Shown piece by piece: positions 25,633 through 34,710 of a DNA stretch of 64,000 nt. Location of the stretch: contig NZ_JABSSU010000003.1 of NCBI RefSeq assembly GCF_013213835.1, positions 1 to 64,000 on the forward strand, in the 5' to 3' direction. How positions within the stretch are numbered: the stretch's first letter is position 1; every line of letters starts with the position of its first letter. The stretch comes from Winogradskyella sp. (lineage in GTDB: Bacteria; Bacteroidota; Bacteroidia; Flavobacteriales; Flavobacteriaceae). The translations under genes were made by a program, and so were the position numbers. The notes beneath the pieces are model-generated. The model had not been told where the DNA came from. It did no database searches and saw nothing but the letters and a program-made list of their open reading frames with translations.

Positions 25633-27066
25633 ATGCTATTTAATTCGTTAGAATTTTTCATTTTTCTTCCAGTTGTTTTTGTTTTATTTTGGTTCTTATT
25701 TAAGAAAAAACTTAAACTTCAAAATCTACTAATAGTTGTTGCTAGCTATGTTTTTTATGGTTGGTGGGATTGGCGTTTTTTATCTCTGATAGTGTTTAGT
25801 TCTTTTGTAGACTATACCATTGGTGTTTTACTTAAAAATGAAGAAGAAGAACGTAAACGTAAAATTTTATTATGGACAAGTATTTGTGTTAATATTGGTT
25901 TTTTAGGATTCTTTAAATACTATAATTTCTTTGTAGAGAGCTTTATAGATACATTTTCTCTTATAGGTGTAGAATTACATTCAAGTACACTAAATATTAT
26001 ACTACCAGTCGGTATCAGCTTCTACACATTTCAAACTTTGAGCTATACCATAGATGTCTACAATAAAAAATTAGAGCCTACTAAAGATATTATTGCGTTT
26101 TTTGCGTTTGTAAGCTTCTTTCCACAGTTGGTTGCTGGGCCAATAGAGCGTGCTACTAACCTACTTCCACAATTTTATAAAACACGAAAGTTTGCATACG
26201 AAAATGCAGTAGACGGATTTCGACAAGTATTATGGGGTTTTTTTAAGAAAGTTGTTATTGCAGATAATTGCGCTAAATATGCAAATCAAATTTTTAATGG
26301 TACGGAAGAATACTCTGGTAGCACTTTATTAATTGGTGCATTTTTCTTTGCATTTCAAATTTATGGAGACTTTTCTGGATATTCAGATATCGCTATTGGT
26401 ATATCTCGTTTTTTTGGATTTAACCTTAAGCAAAACTTTGCTTTTCCATATTTCTCTAGAGATATTGCAGAGTTTTGGAGAAGATGGCATATGTCACTTT
26501 CCACATGGTTTAGAGACTATATTTACATTCCACTTGGAGGAAGTCGTGGTAGCTTAAGCCTAAAAATTAGAAATGTCTTTGTAATCTTTTTAGTTAGTGG
26601 TTTTTGGCATGGTGCTAATTGGACATTTATAGTTTGGGGCGCACTTAATGCTTTGTATTTTTTACCATTATTGCTTGCAAAGAAAAATAGAGTGAATACA
26701 GATTTGGTGGCTGAAGGTAAATACTTTCCAAAATTAAAAGAGTTATGGCAAATGTCATTTACATTTTTTATTACACTACTAGCTTGGGTGTTTTTTAGAG
26801 CAGATTCAGTAGCGCATGCGTTTAAATATCTTAAAGGTATATTTGACAGTTCGTTATTTTCTTTGCCAGAAGTATTACCATATACTGTTTTAGCTTTAGT
26901 AGCGCTTTTTGTCAGTGTTGAATGGCTAGGAAGACACGGACAATATGCTATAGAACGTATAGATTTTATTAAAAAACCTCTTAGATGGTCATTTTATCTT
27001 GTATTAATTATGCTTATGTTTTTATTCACAGGTGAAGACCAAGTATTCATATACTTTCAGTTTTAG
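25633..27066 (+). CDS. MBOAT O-acyltransferase (1)
   Basis: The 477-residue membrane protein has about 11 hydrophobic segments and MBOAT signatures: GISFYTFQTLSYTIDVY, FPQLVAGPIERA, IYGDFSGYSDIAIG, the WRRWHMSLSTWFRDYIYIPLGG block, and the catalytic His in GFWHGANWTF. It resembles AlgI/PatA/DltB proteins that carry acyl (often acetyl) groups across the membrane to a periplasmic partner. The next gene codes for an SGNH-type partner. A very similar copy of the same length lies at 28239-29672. A 139-base gap precedes it. Confidence 0.93.
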   Translation: MLFNSLEFFIFLPVVFVLFWFLFKKKLKLQNLLIVVASYVFYGWWDWRFLSLIVFSSFVDYTIGVLLKNEEEERKRKILLWTSICVNIGFLGFFKYYNFFVESFIDTFSLIGVELHSSTLNIILPVGISFYTFQTLSYTIDVYNKKLEPTKDIIAFFAFVSFFPQLVAGPIERATNLLPQFYKTRKFAYENAVDGFRQVLWGFFKKVVIADNCAKYANQIFNGTEEYSGSTLLIGAFFFAFQIYGDFSGYSDIAIGISRFFGFNLKQNFAFPYFSRDIAEFWRRWHMSLSTWFRDYIYIPLGGSRGSLSLKIRNVFVIFLVSGFWHGANWTFIVWGALNALYFLPLLLAKKNRVNTDLVAEGKYFPKLKELWQMSFTFFITLLAWVFFRADSVAHAFKYLKGIFDSSLFSLPEVLPYTVLALVALFVSVEWLGRHGQYAIERIDFIKKPLRWSFYLVLIMLMFLFTGEDQVFIYFQF

Positions 27067-27071
27067 TAGAA

Positions 27072-28040
27072 ATGAAGAAATTCTTAAAAAAAATTATTAT
27101 TGGATTATTAGTTTTTATAGCTGTTAACGCAATAATTATGGGTGTTTATGAATATCCATCATATAAAGCTATTCAAAATAAAACCCATAGAAACTATCTA
27201 AAATGGGACGCAATTCATAGTCCATCAAACTCGTTTGATATGATTATTATTGGTACAAGTAGATGTTATGCAGCTTTTAATCCTGTAGTTTTTGATTCTA
27301 TATTGGATACAAACTCATACAACATGAGTACTTCTGCGCAAGATATTGCAGAAACGTATTATGCTTTAGAAGAAATCTATCAGCACCAAAAACCCAAATA
27401 TATAGTACTCGATCTATTTTTTGAAACTGCAGACGAGAGTTATGATTACTATCAAATTTTTTCAAATTCATCTTTTTTTAAATCTAATAAACGAAAGTTC
27501 AGCTTAATATCTGACGGTTACGGATCATCAGGTTTTCTCAATTATGCAATACCATTGGTAAGATTTAAGAATTACATAAAGCAAGATGTTTCTAAACTCT
27601 TTAGTCGTAAAGAATCTTTAAGGGTTGAAGACAATTGGATAAAAGGACATCTGCATGACACACTCATCGTAAGCGATTCTGAAATATCTGCTTTTGGTCC
27701 AATATCTAATTTTGAAAACACCTCATTTAGTAAAGAACGTTTTGATAAATACTTTAATAAAATTAATGCTTTAGTTAAGAAAAACAATGCCAAATTAATT
27801 TGTTTAAGAGCACCTTATCCACCAACACGATTAAGTTTAAAGGATACTGATGATGAAGGCACTTATTTTAAAGAGTATACATCAAAAGCTCAAATTCCAT
27901 TTTTTGACATAAACGCAAAAGAGAATTATGACGAGTTCTATGAGGATAAGGACTTTGCAGATTATCATCATGCTAATTATAAAGGTGCAAGAAAAGCATC
28001 ACTAGAAGCAGCAAAATTCATAAAGCAAATTATTTACTAA
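27072..28040 (+). CDS. Membrane-anchored SGNH/DltD-like protein, MBOAT partner (1)
   Basis: The 322-residue protein has one N-terminal membrane helix (about 7-25) and a periplasmic part. The first block is MIIIGTSRCYAAFNP (Ser63 as possible nucleophile), and the last block DYHHANYKGARKAS holds Asp297 and His299/300. This is the order seen in SGNH hydrolases and in DltD/AlgJ-type transferases that work with MBOATs. It follows the MBOAT gene by 5 bases, so a paired role in O-acylation of the polysaccharide is likely. It does not obviously resemble the second partner at 29679. Confidence 0.72.
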   Translation: MKKFLKKIIIGLLVFIAVNAIIMGVYEYPSYKAIQNKTHRNYLKWDAIHSPSNSFDMIIIGTSRCYAAFNPVVFDSILDTNSYNMSTSAQDIAETYYALEEIYQHQKPKYIVLDLFFETADESYDYYQIFSNSSFFKSNKRKFSLISDGYGSSGFLNYAIPLVRFKNYIKQDVSKLFSRKESLRVEDNWIKGHLHDTLIVSDSEISAFGPISNFENTSFSKERFDKYFNKINALVKKNNAKLICLRAPYPPTRLSLKDTDDEGTYFKEYTSKAQIPFFDINAKENYDEFYEDKDFADYHHANYKGARKASLEAAKFIKQIIY

Positions 28041-28152
28041 ATCATTATAAATAAGACAGATATGTAAAAATTTATCTACAGAGATTCATTAATTTTTATA
28101 TTTATTCTTTAAAAATTTTGCAGATAGAAGTGTTTTAAGGTTTTTTGTAGAA

Positions 28153-28160
28153 TAATTTTG
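28153..28160 (+). promoter_or_regulatory. Candidate -7 element before the second MBOAT gene
   Basis: TAATTTTG matches TAnnTTTG inside the 198-base gap before the second MBOAT gene. The predicted leader is about 72 bases. It may be an internal promoter of the locus. Confidence 0.35.
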
Positions 28161-28238
28161 AATATTGAATTAAGTTGAAACATCTTTATCATGAAATAAG
28201 AAACTACTAGTAAGTAGCCCCAAACCAATCCTCCAAAA

Positions 28239-29672
28239 ATGCTATTTAATTCTATTGAATTTTTCATCTTCCTACCAATAGTCTTTGCACTATACTGGTT
28301 AATTGGTAGTAAACACATCAAAAGTCAAAACATATTGATTGCGATTTCAAGCTATGTGTTTTACGGTTGGTGGGATTGGAGATTTTTATTCTTAATCTTA
28401 TTTAGTTCAATAGTAGATTACTCTATAGGTTTATTATTAAAAAAGAACTCAAAACCCACAAAGAGAAAGATGTTACTATGGATAAGCATCTGTATAAATC
28501 TAGGATTCCTAGGCTTTTTTAAATATTTCAATTTCTTTGTTGATAGTTTAGTAGATTCATTTACATTTTTCGGAAAAAGCCTAGAGATTAACACATTAAA
28601 TATTATTCTACCTGTAGGTATTAGTTTTTACACTTTTCAAACTCTAAGTTATACTATTGATGTGTATAAAAATAAACTAGAACCAACGAGAGACTTTGTT
28701 GGGTTTATGGCGTTTGTTAGCTTTTTCCCACAATTAGTTGCTGGTCCTATAGAACGTGCCACTAACCTGCTTCCTCAATTTAACCTAGAACGAAAATTCA
28801 CATATTCATTAGCTATAGATGGATTAAGACAAATGCTTTGGGGACTATTTAAAAAAATAGTAATTGCAGATAATTGTGCTAAATATGCCAATATCATCTT
28901 TAATAATTACGAAGACTATTCTGGTAGTACATTATTACTAGGTGCTTTCTTCTTTGCTTTTCAAATTTATGGTGATTTCTCAGGTTATTCAGATATAGCC
29001 ATTGGTGTATCACGATTATTTGGGTTTAACTTAAAAAGAAATTTTGCCTTTCCGTATTTCTCGAGAGATATTGCCGAGTTTTGGAGAAGATGGCATATTT
29101 CGTTATCTACTTGGTTTAGAGATTACTTATACATTCCTTTAGGTGGTAGTAAAGGCGGAACACAAATGCGAATAAGAAATACCTTTATCATATTTGTAGT
29201 TAGCGGCTTTTGGCATGGTGCAAATTGGACGTTTATAGTTTGGGGAGCTTTAAATGCAATCTATTTTCTACCTCTACTTTTAATGAAGAAGAATAGGGTT
29301 AACACCAATCAGGTTGCAGAAGGAAGATATCTTCCAAACTTTAAAGAGCTATACCAAATGTTGTTTACATTTTTCATCACATTAATTGCTTGGGTATTTT
29401 TTAGAGCAGACAACGTATCTCATGCAATATCATATCTAGGAAACATGTTTTCGTCGTCATTTATAAATAAGTTAGATGTTTTTCCATCTACTATATTATT
29501 ATTGGTATTCTCCTTTTTAGTTATAGAATGGCTTGGAAGAAGTGGTGAATATGCTATTGAAAAAGTAGATGGTATAAAGAAGCCTATACGTTGGGGATTT
29601 TATATGCTGCTAATTATATTAATGTTTGCTTTTACAGGCGAACAACAAGAGTTTATCTATTTTCAATTTTAA
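28239..29672 (+). CDS. MBOAT O-acyltransferase (2), close paralogue of (1)
   Basis: This protein is also 477 residues and repeats nearly every motif of the gene at 25633: GISFYTFQTLSYTIDVYK, FPQLVAGPIERATNLLPQF, WRRWHISLSTWFRDYLYIPLGG, GFWHGANWTFIVWGALNA. Differences are concentrated in loops (for example KKNSKPTKRK for NEEEERKRK). It is a tandem duplicate with a new partner gene after it. Such duplication may let the cell place two acyl groups or two sites on the polysaccharide; that is inference. A -7 box lies upstream. Confidence 0.93.
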   Translation: MLFNSIEFFIFLPIVFALYWLIGSKHIKSQNILIAISSYVFYGWWDWRFLFLILFSSIVDYSIGLLLKKNSKPTKRKMLLWISICINLGFLGFFKYFNFFVDSLVDSFTFFGKSLEINTLNIILPVGISFYTFQTLSYTIDVYKNKLEPTRDFVGFMAFVSFFPQLVAGPIERATNLLPQFNLERKFTYSLAIDGLRQMLWGLFKKIVIADNCAKYANIIFNNYEDYSGSTLLLGAFFFAFQIYGDFSGYSDIAIGVSRLFGFNLKRNFAFPYFSRDIAEFWRRWHISLSTWFRDYLYIPLGGSKGGTQMRIRNTFIIFVVSGFWHGANWTFIVWGALNAIYFLPLLLMKKNRVNTNQVAEGRYLPNFKELYQMLFTFFITLIAWVFFRADNVSHAISYLGNMFSSSFINKLDVFPSTILLLVFSFLVIEWLGRSGEYAIEKVDGIKKPIRWGFYMLLIILMFAFTGEQQEFIYFQF

Positions 29673-29678
29673 GGGAAA

Positions 29679-30590
29679 ATGAAAAAGTTTACAAAAAATA
29701 TTATTTTATTTTTTCTATTAATGCTAGTAACTGGTGAACTTACCGTAAGGTTTACTCATGCGGTTTCGGACATTCCACAACGTACAATAGATGAATTTGG
29801 GATTCAAAAATACAAACCTAATCAAAGAGGTTATTGGAAAGGGGGAGATCATACTTGGGTTGTAAATGAATTTGGTTGGCCAGGCATTTTACCAAAAAGT
29901 TATGATAACCTTGTTATGGTAATTGGAGATTCTTTCATAGAAAACTTTATGAATTCAAATGAATGTCATCAATCTGAATACTTAAAAAACATGTTGCCTG
30001 AATATAATTTTATGGAAACAGGTCGTTCTGGGATTTCGCTAATTGAAGCTATGGAAATTAGCAAACAATTAGATACTTTAAAACCTAAACAACATCTCAT
30101 ATATGTAAATGACCATGATTTTTATGAAAGTATAGTTGAAGTAAAGCCTATGGCTGACATTACACAACTGAGCTTAAAAGATAGTATGATTGTGTACGGC
30201 GAAATGAAAGCACCTGAATTAAAAAAAGTGCTTTACAATTGGAAATTGCTGTATTACTTCTATAACAGATTTCCTATTAGTGGCTCTGCTAACGAAGAAC
30301 TAGAAGCAACACAAAAAGAGACGGAAACTATTCAGAAAACTCAGTATACAAAAGAAATTATAAAGCTTCTTAATTATATAAAAAGCAATTATAAATTAAC
30401 AGATAAAACCTTAGTTTTTCACCCAAATTCTAACAAAACAATTATTAGTCTTTCAGAAGAAGCTGGTTTTAAAACCATTCTTCTAGATTCTAAAAATGAT
30501 AAAACTTGGACTTTTGATTATGACTCACATTGGACGTGTTATGGACATGAAAGAGCAGCAGAACAAATTAGTATACAAATACCCTTTTAA
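29679..30590 (+). CDS. SGNH hydrolase-like protein, MBOAT partner (2)
   Basis: The 303-residue product has one N-terminal membrane helix (about 8-24) and all four SGNH blocks: GDSF (Ser85), TGRSGIS, VNDHDF, and DYDSHW (Asp282, His284). It therefore looks catalytically complete, unlike many inactive partners. It lies 6 bases after the second MBOAT gene, as the other partner follows the first. A periplasmic O-acyl transferase or an esterase role is possible. The sequence is not an obvious duplicate of the 27072 product, so partners differ although the MBOATs are alike. Confidence 0.75.
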   Translation: MKKFTKNIILFFLLMLVTGELTVRFTHAVSDIPQRTIDEFGIQKYKPNQRGYWKGGDHTWVVNEFGWPGILPKSYDNLVMVIGDSFIENFMNSNECHQSEYLKNMLPEYNFMETGRSGISLIEAMEISKQLDTLKPKQHLIYVNDHDFYESIVEVKPMADITQLSLKDSMIVYGEMKAPELKKVLYNWKLLYYFYNRFPISGSANEELEATQKETETIQKTQYTKEIIKLLNYIKSNYKLTDKTLVFHPNSNKTIISLSEEAGFKTILLDSKNDKTWTFDYDSHWTCYGHERAAEQISIQIPF

Positions 30591-30620
30591 CTTCGGATAG
30601 TAAATTATAAATTAGAAAAC

Positions 30621-32468
30621 ATGTGTGGAATTTACGGTAGTACAGTAATTTATTCTGAATCTGAAATTAAAGACAAATTATCTAGAACTTCTTTTAGAGG
30701 TCCAGATCAAATGGGTTGGGAAGTTTATGAGCATAACAATCAAACTGTTTCATTTGGTCATAACAGGCTTTCTATAATTGATTTAGACCCAAGATCTAAT
30801 CAACCTTTCAATTACCAAAATCAAGTAAAAATTGTATTTAATGGTGAGATTTACAATTTTAAAGACATAAAAGATACATTAGACAAAAAAGGACATAGTT
30901 TTAGTACCTCTAGTGATACAGAAGTTATTTGTGCTGCATATTTAGAATATGGTGAAGATTGTGTTCATCATTTCAATGGAATGTTTGCTTTTGTTATATA
31001 TGATGTAGCGAAGAACAAGTTTTTCGGTGCAAGAGATAGATTAGGGCAAAAACCATTTTTTTATTATCATAAAGGAACTGATTTTGAGTTCTCTAGTCAG
31101 ATTTCATCTATACAATTACATCATAAAAGTCTCAGTATATCTGAGAATGCTATAAGTTCATATCTTACTTGGGGAGCTATTCCAGATCCAATGTCCATAT
31201 TCAATGAAGTTAAAAAATTACTACCAGGACATAGATTCAGTTTCAAATTAGACTCTGGAGAACTTAATATTGAAAAATACTGGGATATTGATTATAAAGG
31301 CACTACTTTATTTACTGGAAGTTATGATGAGGCAAAGTCAGAGCTAAAAAATTTATTGTTAGATGCTGTAAAAGTTAGAATGTTTGCAGATGTTCCTGTT
31401 GGCGTGTTTTTATCTGGTGGTGTTGATTCGTCTTTAGTAGCAGCTATGGCAGCAAAGTCTATGGATTCTGATGTAAAAACCTTTTCTGTTAAGTTTAATA
31501 GTAAGGGTTTTGACGAAAGTGTGTACGCACAACAGGTTGCAGACCATTTAGGCACGAATCACAATATTATAGAATGCGATTACAATGAAGGTTTAGATTT
31601 AATTGAAAACTTTCATCATTATTATGACGAACCATTTGATGATTCTTCAGCAATTCCTTCAATGTTATTAGCAAAGCATACAAAAAAGCAAGTAACAGTC
31701 GCAATTTCTGGTGATGCTGGTGATGAAAACTTCTTAGGTTATCATAGATATAACTGGATAAAACAAGGCAGTCAATTCATGAAAATTCCTTATCCATTAA
31801 GAGTTTTATTATCTAAGCTTACTAACCTAGCGCCAAACTATAGACTTAAGATTATTGCCAACTTTATGGCTTATAAATCTATTAACGATGTCTATTTAGA
31901 TTCTAAAATGAATAGATTGTCACATGTTAGAAAAGATAGCTTCAACCCAGAAGATGTATATGATTTAAAATACTTGCTTCATACTAACAAAAATCTGTTA
32001 GAAAGAGCGTCAGATTTTGATTTAAAGACGTATTTAAACTGGGATATTAATACAAAGGTAGATAGAGCTACAATGGCATATTCTTTAGAAGCTCGTTCGC
32101 CGCTAATGGATTACCGCGTTGTTGAATTTGCAAAATCGTTGCCTACAGAGTTTAAATTCAAAGGGAAAAACCAGAAAAGAATTCTTAAAGATGTATTGTA
32201 TGACTATGTTCCTAAAGAAATCTTTGACAGACCAAAAGCAGGTTTCTCTATACCTTTTAAAGTTTGGTTTAGAAATGAATTAAAAGATTATGTTTTAGAA
32301 GAACTAAATCCTAATAGTTTAAAGGACATTCCTCTTGTTAAAGCCGATTATGTAACTCAAAAAATTAATGAGCACATGAAAGGTAATGCAAATAACTATG
32401 GCTTAATATGGAAATTGTTAATCTTAAAGCAATGGCTAAACAATAACAAAGGATATGACATCAAATAA
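30621..32468 (+). CDS. asnB: AsnB-like glutamine-dependent amidotransferase (copy 2)
   Basis: The 615-residue protein has Cys2 (MCGIYGS), RGPDQMGWE, FNGEIYNF in the glutaminase domain, then FLSGGVDSSLVAAMAAKS and SGDAGDENFLGYHRY in the synthetase domain. All catalytic positions are kept. It is closest to copy 1 in motifs (DRLGQKPFFYY, LDPRSNQPF). It is translationally coupled to the following GT4 gene, whose ATG lies 14 bases before its stop. A role in amidating a sugar acid in the repeat unit is more likely than asparagine supply. Confidence 0.9.
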   Translation: MCGIYGSTVIYSESEIKDKLSRTSFRGPDQMGWEVYEHNNQTVSFGHNRLSIIDLDPRSNQPFNYQNQVKIVFNGEIYNFKDIKDTLDKKGHSFSTSSDTEVICAAYLEYGEDCVHHFNGMFAFVIYDVAKNKFFGARDRLGQKPFFYYHKGTDFEFSSQISSIQLHHKSLSISENAISSYLTWGAIPDPMSIFNEVKKLLPGHRFSFKLDSGELNIEKYWDIDYKGTTLFTGSYDEAKSELKNLLLDAVKVRMFADVPVGVFLSGGVDSSLVAAMAAKSMDSDVKTFSVKFNSKGFDESVYAQQVADHLGTNHNIIECDYNEGLDLIENFHHYYDEPFDDSSAIPSMLLAKHTKKQVTVAISGDAGDENFLGYHRYNWIKQGSQFMKIPYPLRVLLSKLTNLAPNYRLKIIANFMAYKSINDVYLDSKMNRLSHVRKDSFNPEDVYDLKYLLHTNKNLLERASDFDLKTYLNWDINTKVDRATMAYSLEARSPLMDYRVVEFAKSLPTEFKFKGKNQKRILKDVLYDYVPKEIFDRPKAGFSIPFKVWFRNELKDYVLEELNPNSLKDIPLVKADYVTQKINEHMKGNANNYGLIWKLLILKQWLNNNKGYDIK

Positions 32469-33546
32469 GAAGATAAATATCGTTTTTGCATTGCCAAATT
32501 TATTACCCGGAGGTGCTGAACGTGTAATGTCCTTTGTTGCACAAAAGATTGACCCAACAAAATTTAATACTAAATTAGTTATTGTTGGTTTTTCTAAGGA
32601 CGCATCATACGATATTAAAGGTATTGATGTTGTATTTTTAGAAAAAGCAAGAGTATCAACAGGTGCCTTTTCTTTATTTAAATTCATCCGTAAATCCAAA
32701 CCAGATATCTTAATAAGTGCTATTGGTCACTTAAACACTGTTACTGCATTATTTTCAATGTTCTTTCCAAAAACTAAGTTTATTGCTAGAGAAGTAAATG
32801 TACTTAGTGTTCTTGAGGATTACGAAAATGAAAGAGGACGAAAAACAATCTTAGGCTCTTTAGTAGACAATAGATTTAATTTTTTTGATAAGGTTATTTG
32901 TCAATCAAAAGATATGCTAAATGACTTTAACGAAAACTTCAATATCGATAAAAACAAGTTAGTTGTTATAAATAACCCTATCACTGATAATTTTAAAGTT
33001 AAAGAAGAACGCGAAGTTAACAAGCCTATTAGGTTTATAACTGTTGCTAGGTTAGATGGTGAAAAGGGGCACAATAGACTCTTAGAAGCTTTGGCAAAAG
33101 TAGATTTTGACTTCCACTACACTATAATTGGAAAAGGATCTTTGCGTGACGAGATTTTTTCACAAATAGACAAATACAATTTAAAGGATAAAATATCCCA
33201 TATTCCTTTTACTAAAGAGATTGGTAAATATTTATCAGAAAGTGATTTGTACCTACAAGGCTCATATACCGAAGGTTTTCCAAACTCAATTATAGAAAGT
33301 TGTATGGTTGGCACACCTGTTTTAGCTTTCGATGCACCTGGCGGAATTAACGAAATTATTTATCCGGACGTTAATGGAAAAATAGTTAGCAATGTTGATG
33401 AGTTTATTTTAGAGCTTAACAACACAAATCTTAATTATAGTTTTAAACCTAAAGATGTAAGTAAATCTGTAAGTGAAAGATACAGTAGCGTAATTATCAT
33501 TAAGAAATACGAAGATTTATTCACTCAAGTGTACAACGACAAATGA
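32455..33546 (+). CDS. GT4 family glycosyltransferase (2)
   Basis: This 363-residue GT-B enzyme begins near the acceptor loop NLLPGGAERVMSFVAQ. Its C-terminal domain has FITVARLDGEKGHNRLLEAL and the donor motif YTEGFPNSIIESCMVG (E-x7-E). It overlaps copy 2 of asnB by 14 bases and the next GT4 gene by 4 bases, so these three are one translational unit. Donor and acceptor are unknown. Confidence 0.9.
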   Translation: MTSNKKINIVFALPNLLPGGAERVMSFVAQKIDPTKFNTKLVIVGFSKDASYDIKGIDVVFLEKARVSTGAFSLFKFIRKSKPDILISAIGHLNTVTALFSMFFPKTKFIAREVNVLSVLEDYENERGRKTILGSLVDNRFNFFDKVICQSKDMLNDFNENFNIDKNKLVVINNPITDNFKVKEEREVNKPIRFITVARLDGEKGHNRLLEALAKVDFDFHYTIIGKGSLRDEIFSQIDKYNLKDKISHIPFTKEIGKYLSESDLYLQGSYTEGFPNSIIESCMVGTPVLAFDAPGGINEIIYPDVNGKIVSNVDEFILELNNTNLNYSFKPKDVSKSVSERYSSVIIIKKYEDLFTQVYNDK

Positions 33547-34682
33547 GATTAGGTGTTTTAATATATTCATTGGCAGGTGGCGGCGCAGAACGTGTTGTAT
33601 CGTATTTGGTAACATTTTGCCATAATAACAAAATAGATGTGCATCTTATTTTGATGAACACCAATAAAAAGTACAAAATACCTGAAGGTCTTAATGTGCA
33701 TTATATAGAAAAATCTCAAGACAATGAAAGCGGTATACTAAAAGCTCTAAAAATACCATTACTAGCTTTTAAATATGCTAAATTGGTGAAGAAACTACAA
33801 CTTACACATAGCTTAAGTTTTCTTACTAGACCATGTTTTATTAATATTTTATCTAGAAAGTTTACGTCTCATAAGTTTAAGCTTATAACAAACGAACGTG
33901 CTTTTCCTAGCCTTCAATACAGTTACAAAGGACTACAATCTAAATTCAATAAAAAAATGATAAAAACGCTTTATAAAAAGGCGGATTTACTCATTTCTAA
34001 TTCGCATGGAAATGCTCAGGATCTTATTGATAATTTTGAAGTTTCGTCGGATAAAATGAAGGTAATTCATAATCCAATAGACCTAGATAAAATTAAGAAT
34101 ATCGAACCTGAAAATGGTTTTTTTGATGATTCAAAATTCAATATTGTTACAGTTGGAAGATTAGATGTTGGTAAAAACCACAAAATGCTTATTGAAGCTG
34201 TTGGTAAATTAGAGAATTCAAGCACTAGACTTTATATATTTGGTGAAGGAAATATCAGAACCGAACTTGAAGAGACTATAGGTACTTTAAACTTAAAGGA
34301 TCAAGTATTTTTAATGGGCTTTGATGCCAATCCGTATAGATATCTTAAATGTGCAGACCTATTTGTTTTTGGATCTAATCACGAAGGTTTCCCTAATGTG
34401 CTTTTAGAAGCAATAGCTTGCCAATTACCTATATTAACTACAAATTGCCAATCTGGACCAAGTGAAATCATGAAACTAGGAGAAGCTAAAGAAGATTTAA
34501 TGATAACAGATTATGGCATTTTAGTACCAATAAAAAATGCAGATCTTATGGCAAAAGGAATCGCGTATTTTATAAATAACGATAGCTACATAGAAGAATG
34601 TAAACAAAACGGAAAAACTAGAATTAAGGATTTTGAAAAAAATTACATTCTAAGTAAGTATATAGAAACTATTAATAGTTGA
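33543..34682 (+). CDS. GT4 family glycosyltransferase (3)
   Basis: The 379-residue GT-B enzyme has SLAGGGAERVVSYLVTF at the N-terminus, IVTVGRLDVGKNHKMLIEAV at the start of the donor domain and HEGFPNVLLEAIACQ as the E-x7-E donor motif. GPSEIM is typical of GT4 enzymes of the GalNAc/GlcNAc transferase kind, but the sugar cannot be fixed. It starts with an ATGA overlap with the previous gene and is followed after 28 bases by the third asnB copy. Confidence 0.9.
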   Translation: MRLGVLIYSLAGGGAERVVSYLVTFCHNNKIDVHLILMNTNKKYKIPEGLNVHYIEKSQDNESGILKALKIPLLAFKYAKLVKKLQLTHSLSFLTRPCFINILSRKFTSHKFKLITNERAFPSLQYSYKGLQSKFNKKMIKTLYKKADLLISNSHGNAQDLIDNFEVSSDKMKVIHNPIDLDKIKNIEPENGFFDDSKFNIVTVGRLDVGKNHKMLIEAVGKLENSSTRLYIFGEGNIRTELEETIGTLNLKDQVFLMGFDANPYRYLKCADLFVFGSNHEGFPNVLLEAIACQLPILTTNCQSGPSEIMKLGEAKEDLMITDYGILVPIKNADLMAKGIAYFINNDSYIEECKQNGKTRIKDFEKNYILSKYIETINS

Positions 34683-34710
34683 TAATTAAACTCTAGTAAC
34701 TCATTACACA

